In this document: positions 46,329 to 58,101 of the stretch, piece after piece | How positions within the stretch are numbered: position 1 is the first letter of the stretch | Layout of the letters: every line of letters starts with the position of its first letter | DNA from: Silene latifolia | Lineage: Eukaryota; Streptophyta; Magnoliopsida; Caryophyllales; Caryophyllaceae | Direction: 5' to 3' | Assembly (NCBI RefSeq): GCF_048544455.1 | Contig: NC_133532.1 | Location: forward strand, 19,346,948-19,410,947 | Length of the DNA: 64,000 nt | Program-made: the position numbers and the translations under genes | The notes under the pieces: generated by a model | The model's input: only the letters and a program-made list of their open reading frames with translations | Database searches by the model: none | Told to the model about the DNA's origin: nothing

Positions 46329-47536
46329 TGTAGACACCTCAAAATGTCTACCTAGCCTTACGGGTACCCGATGATGAGGCTCAAATCTAATGACTAAATG
46401 AAAATTGACAATGTTATAATTAAAGGCTCTTTACACTTATTCCCGAAAAACCATTTAAAATGGCACAACACCTATATTAATCCCACCCTATTCAATTGAA
46501 TTCGACAACCCATTTAACCACATAATTGATCCAAATATGACTAAAGCCCATAATCCCGTAAGCTAACAAGTACCCGCAAGCTATTAAAAAATAGTCATTT
46601 TCCAATTAAACAAGGCCAATCTTCGTTTTTTTCCATGCAATACCCAAAGCAAGTTGGACTAGAATTTGTTTACTAATTTGTAGTGGATACTGGATAGTGG
46701 ATAAGGAAAGACAAGGAAAAGATAGACATAATATGAAGCAGATTGTGATACAACTACCAATAAGTTCCGTGAAACAAATAAGATCACAAATTCCTGAGCA
46801 CAAAACTCTATCATCTTGGTTTCCAAGTCATACTAAACTTAGACGAGACTCCACTATAAATACCAAAAGCCAGCAATCATTGAAGGGGGGGACAAGAATT
46901 ACCAGACGGACAAAATATAACGAGATATTCCCGATACACAGAAGATCCGAATCACAGATTCCATACTCACATACTCGGTCTCAAATATACAATCCCAAAT
47001 TCAAATCAAACCATTCAAATAAATCGTCTCAGTTTCATATAAGCGCATAAGAGCCGATAATTAACGACAAAGTCGATCTTTATTCATAGTCAACATCCAC
47101 ATAGGCCTGAGGGTACCGACATCAAATAAGTTTTTCTTTACTCTGTCTTTACTCTTTCTTTTTATTTTGTCTTTTATTTATTTTCTCTATTTGTTGTATA
47201 AACTAACCTATTAATTGTCTTGTAAATAATTGTATAAAGTTTGCTACTAACTTTCTTTTCTCTGTCTAATTTCGTCAAATATATAATATTACAAATAAAT
47301 AGTAGAGGCCGTCAGTTTGATGGGCGATCCGGGTGCCTAACACTTTCCCTGATCGTACCTTTACCCCCGAATCCGCAATCTTTGGTTCAGACCGGAGTGA
47401 CGGATCAGTCCCCATTCCAGGGATCAAAAGGGGCCTTTTCCGTTAACTTTATTTTTGTATGTTTTTTATAAAACCTACTGGCGACTCCACCTATTTACTT
47501 AATTTCAAAAAGGAGATTTTTTTCAGGGATCTCACA
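46329..47536 (+). repeat. 3' LTR of the non-autonomous element
   Basis: Nearly identical to 38983-40192 over the first about 750 bp. Differences gather in the last third (about 47070-47410). Followed by the ATATC target duplication. Confidence 0.9.
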
Positions 47537-48181
47537 ATATCTTATTTTTAATAATGAAATTTACTAAATTAAATATATTTACTATTATTAAAAGTCAAAA
47601 TTATTGATCAAATATTAATCCTATAATTTCTAATTATTAGATAGCATAATCAAATATTTTTTTTTTATTTTTTTAGTGAAAAAATATTCATAATATGAGA
47701 ATTTTTATTTTTTTAGTGAAGTTACAATGAAAAATTAACATGCCCAAATTTTTTTTGATCTTAAATTTGATTCACATTTTTTGGTGCATATATAAATATT
47801 CTATTTATTTTTTAATAGATATATTAAAATGATTTTTATAATAGAAAATAATAAGTTTTAGTTAAAAACAATGGTAGAAAAATTGATTTGGGCTTAATTG
47901 CACATTTTAAAAAATTTACGGGATTAATTTGCTACAAGTGAAACTTAAGGGGTTGAATTGCACATAGTATATAAGTTATGGGGATAATTTGTTACATCCC
48001 CGGTATTAAAGTAACAAACTTGCAGTAACTAATTCTCAAGATATAAAAATTATTATCAATTATTCTAATAAAACATTATTTCTAATTAAATACTAAAATA
48101 AGCTATTAGATAATTAATTCTCATCAAATCGAGTCAAAGTAAGGTATAAATGAGGGTGAAATGCGACCAAAATACTACTCA

Positions 48182-49130
48182 TCAGTTGGTCAGGGTAAGA
48201 AGCAGGGTCCTGCTAAGAAGAATGGTCCAGGGAAGCATACCAAACCAGTTGCTAAGATTCAGAAACCAAAGGGTCCTATTGTTTGCTATGTCTATGGGAA
48301 AATTGGTCAGAAAGACTACCAGTGCAATGAAAAGAAAACTGCTAAAGCCAATGTTGCTGTGACTAATGATATCATTGCTGCTGTCATTGTGGAAGCAAAT
48401 TTGGTGGGTAATGTTGCTAAATGGGTCTTGGATACTCGTGCTTCCAGACACCTCTGTGCTGAAAAGGGGTTATTTGCTGAGTTCAAGGAAGTAGCTAATG
48501 GGGAATGTGTCTACATAGGTAATTCTTCATCTGTATTAATCACAGGCAAAGGCAAGATCTTTCTCAAACTCACCTCGGGGAAAACACTTACTCTCACTAA
48601 TGTTTTATTTGTACCCTCATTGCGTCGAAACCTCGTGTCTAGTGCCTTATTGAACAAAGCTGGTTTGAAACCTTTTTTTTAAGGCTGACAAGGTTGTAAT
48701 GTCGCGTAATGGGGAATTTGTGGGTAAGAGTTATCTATCTGGGGGTTTATTTGTATTGAACACTGATTCAGTTTTTAATAATATTGCTTCTACTTCTGCT
48801 TATATTGCTGAGTCTATTGACGTTTGGCACGGTAGATTAGGTCATGTGAATATACTACATTAAAAAGCTTAGAACTATGAGTTTAATTCCAAGTTTGTCG
48901 AGTCAAGAATTCTCTAAATGTGCTAGTTGTGTTGAGACTAAATTCGCAAAGAAACCTAGTAAACTAGTTACAACTAGGAATACAAGTCTTCTTGAACTAA
49001 ATCACACCGACCTAGCTGACTTTAAAAATGTTGCAAGTAGAGATGGTAAAAATTATTATGTCACTTTTATAAACGACTGTTCAAGATACACCCGTGTTTA
49101 TTTGCTTAAGACTAAAGATGAAGCAGAACA
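48182..49130 (+). pseudogene. Copia-1, piece 2: zinc knuckle, protease, integrase N-terminal part
   Basis: CYVYGKIGQKDYQC is a damaged CCHC zinc knuckle (second Cys and the His lost). WVLDTRASRHLCAEKG is the protease site with Gly replaced by Arg. IDVWHGRLGHVN starts the GAG-pre-integrase region, KCASCVETKFAKKP holds the integrase Cys pair, and ELNHTDLADF and FINDCSRYTRVYLLKTKDEAEH follow. A frameshift separates 48682 from the next part, and a stop lies near 48862. The copy cannot be active. At 49130 the frame is cut by copia-2 and resumes at 58102. Confidence 0.8.
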
Positions 49131-50429
49131 TGTTGGAGTAGTGCCCTCCACAATGAGTGCGTTTACATATTAAATCTCGTAAAAGGAATATCAGAGATTT
49201 ATCTTTTTATTTGTCAGCTGGTCATCGTTAATCGGTAATGATTGGCTGACTAGAGTTTGACATTACTGTCGTGTGACGGTGGTGATCAGCTAATCCCTTT
49301 ACGTCACACCTATAGGATGATACCCAAAAAGAAAGAATTAATTGTTTGTATGAGATACGAGATAATTAATTCCTTGTATTATTTGACTTTTAATTAGTCA
49401 CGTAAATGTATTATTTGATAACGGGTTACGAACTCGGGACAAGGAGATTTATTATTTAATTATGTGATATTTAAATAATAAATAAATAAATTAGAATTTA
49501 TTAATTAGTTGTTAATTAATTAATTTTATACGATATGTGTATATGTTTTGAGATGGAATTAATTAGCTATTAAATTTTACAAGAGATTGTAAAATTAGCT
49601 AAATGGGTTAATATTGACACATTGTATGTTGATAAAATAGTCTTATGATTACTTAATAGTTAAGTAGTCATTGGTTGTTAATTTGTATTATTTAATTGTT
49701 CAATAATCAAATTCATATTTAATTGTGTCAGATAATTAAATATAAGACTTATAAGATTTGGGCAAATGAAAATCGAAATGGACCCGGAGGGGACCATTTG
49801 GACATATTTTTATACACTACTAATACACTCATTGTGAGTGGAAAAGGTAGGCATTTCCCACTATATTTTTTATGTGAATTGTTTACATTTGTATGACTAT
49901 AAATACCCAACTATTCATCCCATTTCATAAGAGGAAAAATTTGAAGAAAAACTTGGTCTTTGAGCCTATAAAATTCCGGTTGTTTCTCCTCCATTAAAGA
50001 CCATTTTTTCTTCTTATTTTATTCACATTGTTCATCCAAAAACACATATAAAATTAACTAATAATATTATCAAAGTAATAATATTATTTAGTACATCAAA
50101 TATACAAATAAACAAGGTTACTACTACATTTACCTAGTTAGTATTTTAGTAGTATTTTGGGTTAGTCTTGGGTGCCACCTTAGGAGATTACCTACATTGG
50201 TAATTAAGGTGTTGGAGGATCATCCTTATTGGATAAGTTCAAGAACAACATCAAGAAAGGAGTCCTTGAGTTGTGCCCAATTTTTGCCTTATAACAATGT
50301 AAGGAATTCTTGTCTTAAGATGGTTTTATACCATCTCTTTTTATGCATGCATGTAGATTTAGACTAAACAAAATTAGTATGTAATTTTGATATCATAAGA
50401 TGACTATTATTTAGTCTAAATAACGAACA
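49131..50429 (+). repeat. 5' LTR of copia-2
   Basis: Begins TGTTGGAGTAGTGCC. TATAAATA near 49910 (ACTATAAATACCC) is the likely TATA box. Ends AACGAACA. Confidence 0.9.
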
Positions 50430-50431
50430 AG

Positions 50432-50443
50432 TGGTATCAGAGC
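50432..50443 (+). other. Primer binding site of copia-2
   Basis: TGGTATCAGAGC, the standard initiator tRNA-Met complementary site of plant copia elements, two bases after the LTR. Confidence 0.9.
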
Positions 50444-52379
50444 ATTGTTAAATACATGCATGTTGTCTTAAGACGATTTTAGTAATTTATGAGATAAATT
50501 AGTAAAATTGATATTATGTCATTAAAATTAATTTTTATCACATAATATGGTCTTGTATGTATATAATCTGGTCCTAGAATGATATGGGACGAAAATTTTG
50601 ATTTTTTGTTAATTTATTTACTTTTTATGACTTAAAATGGCATAAAATTGAGTTAAAATGCATTAAAATTAATTAAGAGTTAATTAAAATGGGATGGATG
50701 TTAATTTTATGTATGTTTATTTAGAAATAACCACATGCATGTTTTATTTCTGAGAAAAATAGAAATTTTAAGTTAATGTGATTAATTTATTTAGTTTATT
50801 GATTTTTATTTGATAAAAATTGGTAAATAGTGGTTATTTTATAAATAAATATTGATTTAATTTTTGGGCTCGAAATTTTTGAATTTTTAGCTCCTGGAAA
50901 TTTTTCCAAAATTTATAAAATTTTATTTTAAAGTTATTTCAATTTTATGGTTTGATTTAGAATTAAGTCGTAAAAATTGTCCGTTTTCCGATTAAATTGT
51001 GAAATCGTTTTAAATAAATTTTAAAACTAAAAATTTTCACTTGCATGGCATTTTTGGTGTAAGACCAGAATGTTCATGGCTTTGAAATTTTATTTTCCAT
51101 AAATTTTTAAATTAAATGGAATTTTTATAAGATAATTGTGAATTATTATGTCATTTTTGTCATAATTGTGTTTTAAATTCCCATATAAATTCAAGATAAT
51201 TGTTGAGAATAATTATTTTGATATTAGACCAGATTAGTATGATGAGTGAGTCTTAAAATTGTTTTAAGAATTGATTATGAATTTTTTTTGGTAAAAATTC
51301 CGTCAAGGCAAGCTCAATGATCATTGTTGGTAAGTAAGACGATTTGGCATGTCATATTTACATAATGCATTTTATTATTCATTTAGATTTAGATGAATGG
51401 TTTTTAGCATTTTAATTATGTAATTTTCCTAATATGGCCATAGGTAGAAGTTGGTATTTCCCGTAATGTAAGGGACTATCGACTTGTTTTGTAATTAATT
51501 GCGATTTCGTATCGCCTAATTTGTAATTAATTAATAGTTTTTATTTTAATTTTATTACAAATTGTATAATAGGGTATTGCAATGTAATTTAATTATTAGT
51601 AATTAGATGAAGCATCTAAATACGGAGTTTTCATGAAGACGGTGTTTTCGGAATGGCGTTCCGAAATCCTAAAGAAGGAGGCCAATTTATGAAGACTCAA
51701 GGGACCAAGGAGTTGGTTTCCGATATGTAATAATTTTAGTTAATTAGATTAACTAGGTGGCCATATTAGGACTTGCTTGTTTACATTTATGCATACATGC
51801 CAAATCGTCACTACATGTTTTATTTTTGTTGTTATCGATTTAATCGTCTAGCATTCACCAATTTTGTTCACTTAAAAGTGATAGACAATTAAATTGATAA
51901 GATCTCTCACATTAGTTTAAAATTGAGATAAAGCCTTACCAAATAATATCACCTATGAATCCCTTCTTCATTAGAGGTAGGCTCGGATTACCGAGGTACA
52001 CTCTTTTTACGTTGGGTAAGTAGGGTAATAAAGGTTATTACACGTGAAAATTGGTTGGACTCAACGGAATGAATATGGGTTAAATCGGTCCACCGTGCCC
52101 ATATTTATTCTGGGGCTAAAAGATAGATTTTAAGAAAATCTGTCAACCAAGAGTTCTAGTAGTAGAATCAGGCAAAATGTTGACTCACCAAATTTATATA
52201 AATATAGGTTGAATCGGTCCACCGTGCCCGTGTTTATATGAAATTGGATCTTGAAATCGTTTATATAATTCAGTGGGAGATCATTATATAAATGGGAACT
52301 TGTTAAAAAGGTTTCACAAGTTAAGATATTTAAAATGATAAATGTTAATCTTTCCTTTATTTCCTTTGCAGTAATCACG
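50444..52379 (+). other. Long untranslated leader of copia-2
   Basis: About 1.9 kb of AT-rich DNA without an ORF. It contains a repeated phrase GAATCGGTCCACCGTGCCC (near 52084 and 52212). A packaging role is only a guess. Confidence 0.5.
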
Positions 52380-53246
52380 ATGGCTTCTACTAGTCAAACC
52401 GTCACCTTACCTAGAGATTCATGGCTCCGTTCATTTATGGACAAATATACTTTAAAAGACGATGGTAGTAATTTTAAAGATTGGGAAGAACAACTACGGT
52501 TAGCTGCCGCAGGAGATGGCAAATTACGCTACCTTGTCGATCCCTCTCCCCCTTCACCTAATACTAGGGCCACTGCTGATGTAAGGAAGGCTTATTCTAG
52601 TTATCAAAAAGAATCTGCCGCAGTAGAAAATGTTTTGATTTGGTCCATGGATCCTGCTTTACAACGGCAATGTGTCAAGTTTCGTGATGCATATGAAGTG
52701 TTCTCGAGGCTTTCAACTATGTTTTCTCAAGCCCCGAGAATAATTCAATATGACACCGCATTTCGTTTCTTTGAGGCAAACCTCAAAGATGGTCAACCTG
52801 TAAGTTCACACGTACTTAAAATGATTGAGTACGTGGAAACTTTAGAGGGGTTGGGATGTAAAATCCCCGACGAACTTGTGGTGGACCGAGTGCTCCACTC
52901 TCTCTCGCACGTCAAGGGATTTACCCAATTTAGGGTAAATTACAATATGACGAACATGAAAAAGAGTTTACATGAGCTCAATTCTCTATTTGTGCAAGCA
53001 GAGAAGGACATGGGATTGAGTAGGAGTACAAGGAAAGATGTTCTTGCGATTAATTTGAAGGGGAAGAAGCGGTTTAAGAGGAATGCAGGTAAGAAGCCCG
53101 TACATGTGGAGGGCAATGGTAAGGCTATTATGAATAGCTCTACCAAACCTAAACCTAAAAAGGAAAATCCTCTTAAAGATACTTGTAATTATTGTAATAA
53201 AAAGGACATTGGAGGCGTAATTGTACTAAGTACCTGGATGACATAA
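52380..53246 (+). CDS. Copia-2 gag
   Basis: Taken from ATG 52380 (MASTSQTVTLPRDSWLRSF); the frame is open further upstream, but homology starts here. The copia gag core is seen as DGSNFKDWEEQLRL, LIWSMDPALQRQC, FEANLKDGQPVSSHVLKMIE and DELVVDRVLHSLSH. A Lys-rich stretch follows, then CNYCNKK, the first half of a CCHC knuckle. The second half is out of frame (GGVIVLSTW), so a frameshift lies near 53210. Gag builds the particle that encloses element RNA. Confidence 0.85.
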   Translation: MASTSQTVTLPRDSWLRSFMDKYTLKDDGSNFKDWEEQLRLAAAGDGKLRYLVDPSPPSPNTRATADVRKAYSSYQKESAAVENVLIWSMDPALQRQCVKFRDAYEVFSRLSTMFSQAPRIIQYDTAFRFFEANLKDGQPVSSHVLKMIEYVETLEGLGCKIPDELVVDRVLHSLSHVKGFTQFRVNYNMTNMKKSLHELNSLFVQAEKDMGLSRSTRKDVLAINLKGKKRFKRNAGKKPVHVEGNGKAIMNSSTKPKPKKENPLKDTCNYCNKKDIGGVIVLSTWMT

Positions 53247-53269
53247 AAGCTGGCATTGTAAAGCCAACA

Positions 53270-54276
53270 TGTAATTTCTCAACCGAATCTTTTATGATAG
53301 ATATAAATTATGCTTCAAATACAACTTGGTTATTAGATACTGGTTGTGGTTCTCATTTGTGCAATCATTTGCAGGGCCTAAAAAGCATAAGAAAGCTAAA
53401 CAAGGGTGATGTCGATCTCCGAATGTGAAACGGGTCTAAAGTAGTCGTCGTCTCAGTAGGAACTTATGTACTTAGTTTAGCTTCAGGATTGCAGTTGTAT
53501 CTCAATAATTGTTATTTTGTACCAACGCTATCTAGAAATATAATATCCGTATCTGTGTTAGACACAAAAGAGTTTTTCTTTGTAATAAAAGACAAGTGTT
53601 GTACTTTTTCCATTAATGGATTGTATATAGCCAAGCTATTTCGATCAATGGAATTTATATTCTAGACACTTGCAATGATGTTTATCATTTAGATAATAAA
53701 AGACTCAAAACTGGTGATACCGATCTATCTTATTTATGGTATTGTCGATTAGGACATATCAACGAGAAACGCATTAAAAGACTAGTGTCGACTGGTGTAA
53801 TTAAACCTTTTGATTTTGAATCATTTGGTACATGTGAATCTTGTCTTCTTGGTAAGATGACCCATTCACCTTTTCAAGGAAAAGGATCTCGAGCTACTGA
53901 ATTATTGGGTTTAATACATAACGATGTATGTAGTCCAATGATATTCACTACTAGAGGTAATTATGACTATTTCATTACTTTTACCGATGACATGAGTAGA
54001 TATGGGTATATCTACTTAATGAGGTATAAAAGTGAAGCTTTTGACAAGTTCAAAGAGTTTCAGAATGAAGTAGAAAACCAATTAAATAAGAAGATTAAAA
54101 CATTACAATCAGATCCTGGTGGGGAGTATTTAAGTAATGACTTCAAAGATCACCTTAAAAACTGCGGTATTGTATCTCAGTTAACTCCTCCCGGCACTCC
54201 ACAATTAAATGGTGTGGCTGAGAGGAGGAATCGAACATTATTAGATATGGTCCAATCTATGATGAGTCAAACTTAG
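53270..54276 (+). pseudogene. Copia-2 protease and integrase, broken
   Basis: TTWLLDTGCGSHLCN (near 53325-53370) is an intact-looking protease site. A stop near 53428 and frameshifts follow. The frame at 53785-54276 carries GTCESCLLGKM (integrase zinc site), GLIHNDVCSP (first catalytic Asp), YFITFTDDMSRYGYIYLM, LQSDPGGEYLS (second Asp) and TPQLNGVAERRNRTLL (Glu), so the DDE triad is preserved. A TAG ends it at 54274-54276. More integrase tail (54277-54640) carries stops. Confidence 0.8.
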
Positions 54277-54645
54277 TTTCCAAAGTCATTCTGAGGTTTT
54301 GCCATTCTATCTGTTGTACGCTCACTTAATAAAAGTCCCACTAAAGCAACTGACAAAACTCCATATGAGATATAGAAAGGGAAGGTCCCGAGTTTGCTAT
54401 ACATGAAAGTATGGGGTTGTGATGCTTATGTCAAGAGTAAGTCTGACGATAAGCTTGCACCTCGTTCTGAAAATTATATTTTTGTAGGCTACCCTAAGGA
54501 AACTTGTGGATATTACTTCTACAACAGTAATGAGAACAAAGTGTTTGTGGCTCGTGAAGCTGTCTTTCTATAAAAAGAGTTTATTTCTAGGAGACAGAGT
54601 GGGAGGAAATTTGAACTTGATGAAGTTCAAGAGCCACAAAATGAT

Positions 54646-55868
54646 GTGACAGTGCAGGAAGATGTTCCTTCTACATCTCAATCGGTTATTGTTTCTGTTG
54701 AACCTAGGAGGTCAGAAAGGGTTAGTCGCCAGCCTGATAGATACCTTGGTATTATCGAGGAAGATGGTGACTATGAGGTTTTACTTTTAGAAAGTGATGA
54801 ACCCAAGACCTATAAAGCAGCTATTACGAGTTCTGACTCTAAACTATGGCTCGAGGTCATGCAATCCGAAATGGATTCCATGTACGATAATCAGGTATGG
54901 ACCTGGTTGACTTACCTCAAGATGTTCGACCTCTTCAGTGTAAGTGGACATTCAAGATTAAAATCGGCATGGATGGACATAAAGATGTCTACAAAGCTAG
55001 ATTGGTGGCAAAAGGTTTCACTCAGGTTCATGGTTTACACTATGACGAGACTTTTGCATCAGTTGTTATGCTTAGATCTGTTTGGATAATGTTAGCGATT
55101 GCTGCATTTCATGACTATGAGATATGGCAAATGGATGTCAAAACCGCTTTCCTGAACGGGTTTCTGGAAGAGGAAGTGTTCATGACACAACCTGAGGGTT
55201 TTGTGGATACTAAAAATCCTAACAAAGTATGCAAATTTAAGAGATCCATTTATGGTCTTAAGCAAGCGTCAAGGAGTTGGAATCATCGTTTTGATCATGT
55301 TATTAAACAGAATGGTTTTTATCGAAGTGTTGAGGAACCATGTTTATACATGAAGTTTAGTGGGAGTAAAGTTGTTTTCTTACTTCTTTATGTGGACGAC
55401 ATATTACTCATTGGGAATGATGTAGATATGCTTGCTTCTGTTAAGAAGTGGTTAGGAAATCACTTCCAAATGAAAGATTTGGGAGAAGCTCAGCGCATCT
55501 TGGGTATTCGGATCTATAAGGATAGATCCAAAAGGATATTAGCATTGAGTCAAGAAGCCTATATCGATAAGATTCTTGACCGATTCAATATGAAAAACTC
55601 CAAGAGAGGTTTTCTACCTACTATAGGCAGTGGGATTACTTTGAGTAAGTCACATTGTCCTACGGAACCTAAGGATATTGAACGCATGAAATCGATTCCC
55701 TATGCTTCCGCTGTTGGATCGATCATGTATGCTATGATGTGTTCTCGTCCTGACGTCTCGTATGCTTTGAGTATGAAGAGTCATTATCAGAAGAATCCAG
55801 GTGAGAGTCACTGGATAGCCGTCAAGAATATTCTGAAGTACTTGAGAAGGACTAAAGATTCATTCTAG
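54646..55868 (+). CDS. Copia-2 reverse transcriptase
   Basis: 54646-55089 opens with the pre-RT linker (EPRRSERVSRQPDRYLGI). The RT continues in the 54897 frame after a +1 shift near 54900-54950. Motifs: KARLVAKGFTQVHGLHYDETF, MDVKTAFLNGFLEEEVFM, IYGLKQASRSW, the catalytic LLYVDDILLIGND (YVDD at about residue 165 of that frame), FQMKDLGEAQRILGI and YASAVGSIMYAM. RT makes the cDNA of the element. The TAG at 55866-55868 cuts it from RNase H. Confidence 0.85.
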
Positions 55869-56364
55869 TGTTTGGAGGAGAATCTGAATTACGTATAAGA
55901 GGTTATAAGGATGTCAGTTTCCAAACCGATATGGATGATTTGAAATCCCAGGCTGATTTTGTTATTTTGTTGAATGGAGGGACGGTTTGCTAGAGAAGTT
56001 TCAAGGAGTCTCAGGATCGCGATTCTACAACGGAAGTCGAGTACATTACTGACCTACGAAGGCCGCAAAGGAAGCTGTTTGGATTAGGCAATTTTTAGAG
56101 GGACTAAAGGTAGTTCCGACCGTCGAGGATCCTATCACTTTGTATTGTGATAACAGTGAGGCTATTTTTCAAGCAAAAGAGCCCAAGTCTAGTAACAAGT
56201 CTAGACATTTACTTAGGAAATTTCATGTAATTAGAGATTTAATAGAAAGGAAAGAAATTACAGTTTGTAAGGTTGGGACAGCTGACAATATCGATGATCC
56301 TTTAACCAAGCCATTGTCTCAAACTAAACATGATAGTCATGTAGTTTCGATGGGATTGAGATGA
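55869..56364 (+). pseudogene. Copia-2 RNase H
   Basis: The first part (55869-56139) has stops. 56140-56364 gives YCDNSEAIFQAKEP, HLLRKFHVIRDLIERKEI and DNIDDPLTKPLSQTKHDSH, the C-terminal half of copia RNase H. It normally degrades the RNA strand of the hybrid. Confidence 0.8.
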
Positions 56365-56792
56365 ATGCCAGAATTGTTGTAAATTATATGATATGTAATA
56401 ATTAAAATATTGTAGGTCGCACCGTAAAAGGAGGCCGATGAGCATTTACTGGGTCATTGTGATCTGTATCGAACGAAGGAAATAGGTCAACGGGATTGTC
56501 CATTTATGTCATATTTTATCTCAGGGCCACTCGAGGAGAGATGACTGTGAATGCGTGGCCACGCTCGGATGAGATCTATAGTAGATTATCCGGTCAGACA
56601 GTCATTCTCCTGATCGAGGAAACCACTTTATGATATGATCACGTGCAATAACGAACTGAAAGACATGATCGAGGAAACCACTTTATGATATGATCACGTG
56701 CAAGAACGAACTGAAAGACATCTTGCATTGAGTGGGAGATATTATTGGACAAGAGAATTGGTAACGCATACTTGTTCGGACAAGTGGGAGAT
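56365..56792 (+). other. Copia-2 3' untranslated region with a direct repeat and PPT
   Basis: A 56-58 bp segment beginning GATCGAGGAAACCACTTTATG occurs twice in tandem (about 56613 and 56669). GTGGGAGATAT and GTGGGAGAT occur at 56742 and 56784; the second, just before the 3' LTR, is the polypurine tract. Confidence 0.65.
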
Positions 56793-58096
56793 TGTTAGAG
56801 TAGTGTCCTCCACAATGAGTGTGTTTACATATTAAATCTCGTAAAAGAAATATTAGAGATTTATCTTTTTATTTGTCAGCTGGTCATCGTTAATCGGTAA
56901 TGATTGGCTGACTAGAGTTTGACATTACTGTCGTGTGACGGTGGTGATCAGCTGATCCCTTTAGGTCACACCTATAGGATGATACCCAAAAAGAGAGAAT
57001 TAATTGTTTGTATGAGATACGAGATAATTAATTCCTTGTATTATTTGACTTTTAATTAGTCACGTAAATGTATTATTTGATGACGGGTTACGAACTCGGG
57101 ACAAGGAGATTTAATATTTAATTATGTGATATTTAAATAATAAATAAATAAATTAGAATTTATTAATTAATTGTTAATTAATTAATTTTATACGATATGT
57201 GTATATGTTTTGAGGTGGAATTAATTAGCTATTAAATTTTATAAGAGGTTGTAAAATTAGCTAAATGGGTTAATATTGACACATTGTATGTTGATAAAAT
57301 AGTCTTATGATTACTTAATAATTAAGTAGTCATTGGTTGTTAATTTGTATTATTTAATTGTTCAATAATCAAATTAATATTTAATTATATCAGATAATTA
57401 AATATAAGACTTATAAGCATTTGTGGGGCAAATGTCGAAAATCGAAATTGACCCGGAGGGACCATTTGGACAGATTTTTATACACTACTAATACACTCAT
57501 TGTGAGTGGAAAAGGTAGGCATTTCCCACTATCTTTTGTATGTGAATTGTTTACATTTGCATAGCTATAAATACTTAACTATTCACCCCATTTCATAAGA
57601 GGAAAAATTTGAAGAAAAACTTGGTTTTTGAGGCTATAAAATTTCGGTTGCTTCTCCTCCATTAAAGACCATTTTTTCTTCTTATTTTATTCATATTTTT
57701 CATCCAAAAACACATATAAAATTAACTAATAATATTATCAAAGTAATAATATTATTTAGTACATCTAATATACAAATAAACAAGGTTACTACTACATTTA
57801 CCTAGTTAGTATTTTAGTAGTATTTTGGGTTAGTCTTGGGTGCCACTTTAGGAGATTACCTACATTGGTAATTAAGGTGTTGGAGGATCATCCTTATTGG
57901 ATTAGCTCAAGAATAACATCAAGGAAGGAGTCCTTGAGTTGTGCCAAATTTTTGCCTTATAACAATGTAAGGAATTCTTGTCTTAAGATGGTTTTATACC
58001 ATCTCTTTTTATGCATGCATGTAGATTTAGACTAAACAAAATTAGTATGTAATTTTGATATCATAAGATGACTATTATTTAGTCTAAATAACGACA
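56793..58096 (+). repeat. 3' LTR of copia-2
   Basis: Matches 49131-50429 with scattered base changes and a few indels (for example GCATTTGTGG inserted near 57418). Ends AACGACA. Confidence 0.9.
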
Positions 58097-58101
58097 TAAC
58101 A

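Larger units (their letters stand above)
38983..47536 (+). mobile_element. Non-autonomous gypsy-type LTR retrotransposon (8.55 kb), no protein domains
   Basis: Two about 1.21 kb LTRs, a PBS complementary to plant tRNA-Arg, a PPT and a perfect 5 bp target duplication ATATC (38978-38982 and 47537-47541). The 6.1 kb interior has no gag or pol motif; the largest frames (44095-44557) are repeat-derived. The tRNA-Arg primer and repeat-rich 3' interior suggest descent from the Ogre/Tat group, with the proteins supplied in trans. The interior holds A-rich minisatellites, degenerate 250-300 bp repeats and two hairpin arrays. Confidence 0.85.
38865..48001. mobile_element. MITE split by the 38983-47536 element
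   Basis: The left end (38865-38977: ATAGCAAATCACCCCCATAAG, CTATGTGCAATTAAGCCCC) and right end (about 47880-48001) are inverted copies. GGTATT stands on both outer sides (38859-38864 and 48002-48007). Without the insertion the element would be about 580 bp. It resembles the foldback MITE at 7366-7917. Confidence 0.7.
36581..48181 (-). mobile_element. LTR-like block (minus orientation) splitting copia-1, itself holding nested elements
   Basis: Without the nested MITE (38865-48001) about 2.46 kb remains. Read on the minus strand it starts TGAGTAGTATTTTGGTCGC and ends TTGTTTTCA. Near the end is CCTTGTGGATTTGACCCCG, a phrase like one shortly before the end of the Athila LTR here (CCCTGTGGAGATCAACCC). 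A solo gypsy LTR would explain this. Against it, I find no 5 bp target duplication (CGGGT on the left, TCAGT on the right). The part at 37950-38860 is GC- and GATGGTGGTG-rich and unlike an LTR. No gene is seen. Confidence 0.4.
49131..58096 (+). mobile_element. Copia-2: complete Ty1/copia LTR retrotransposon (9.0 kb) inserted in copia-1
   Basis: Two about 1.3 kb LTRs (TGTTRGAGTAG...ACGA(A)CA), an initiator-Met type PBS, gag, protease, integrase, RT and RNase H in the copia order, and a PPT. The flanks GAACA (49126-49130) and TAACA (58097-58101) are a one-mismatch 5 bp target duplication. Removing the element rejoins the integrase frame of copia-1 (...DEAEH then SFISFKNEV). Size and long LTRs would suit the Angela group; that placement is inference. 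Confidence 0.88.
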
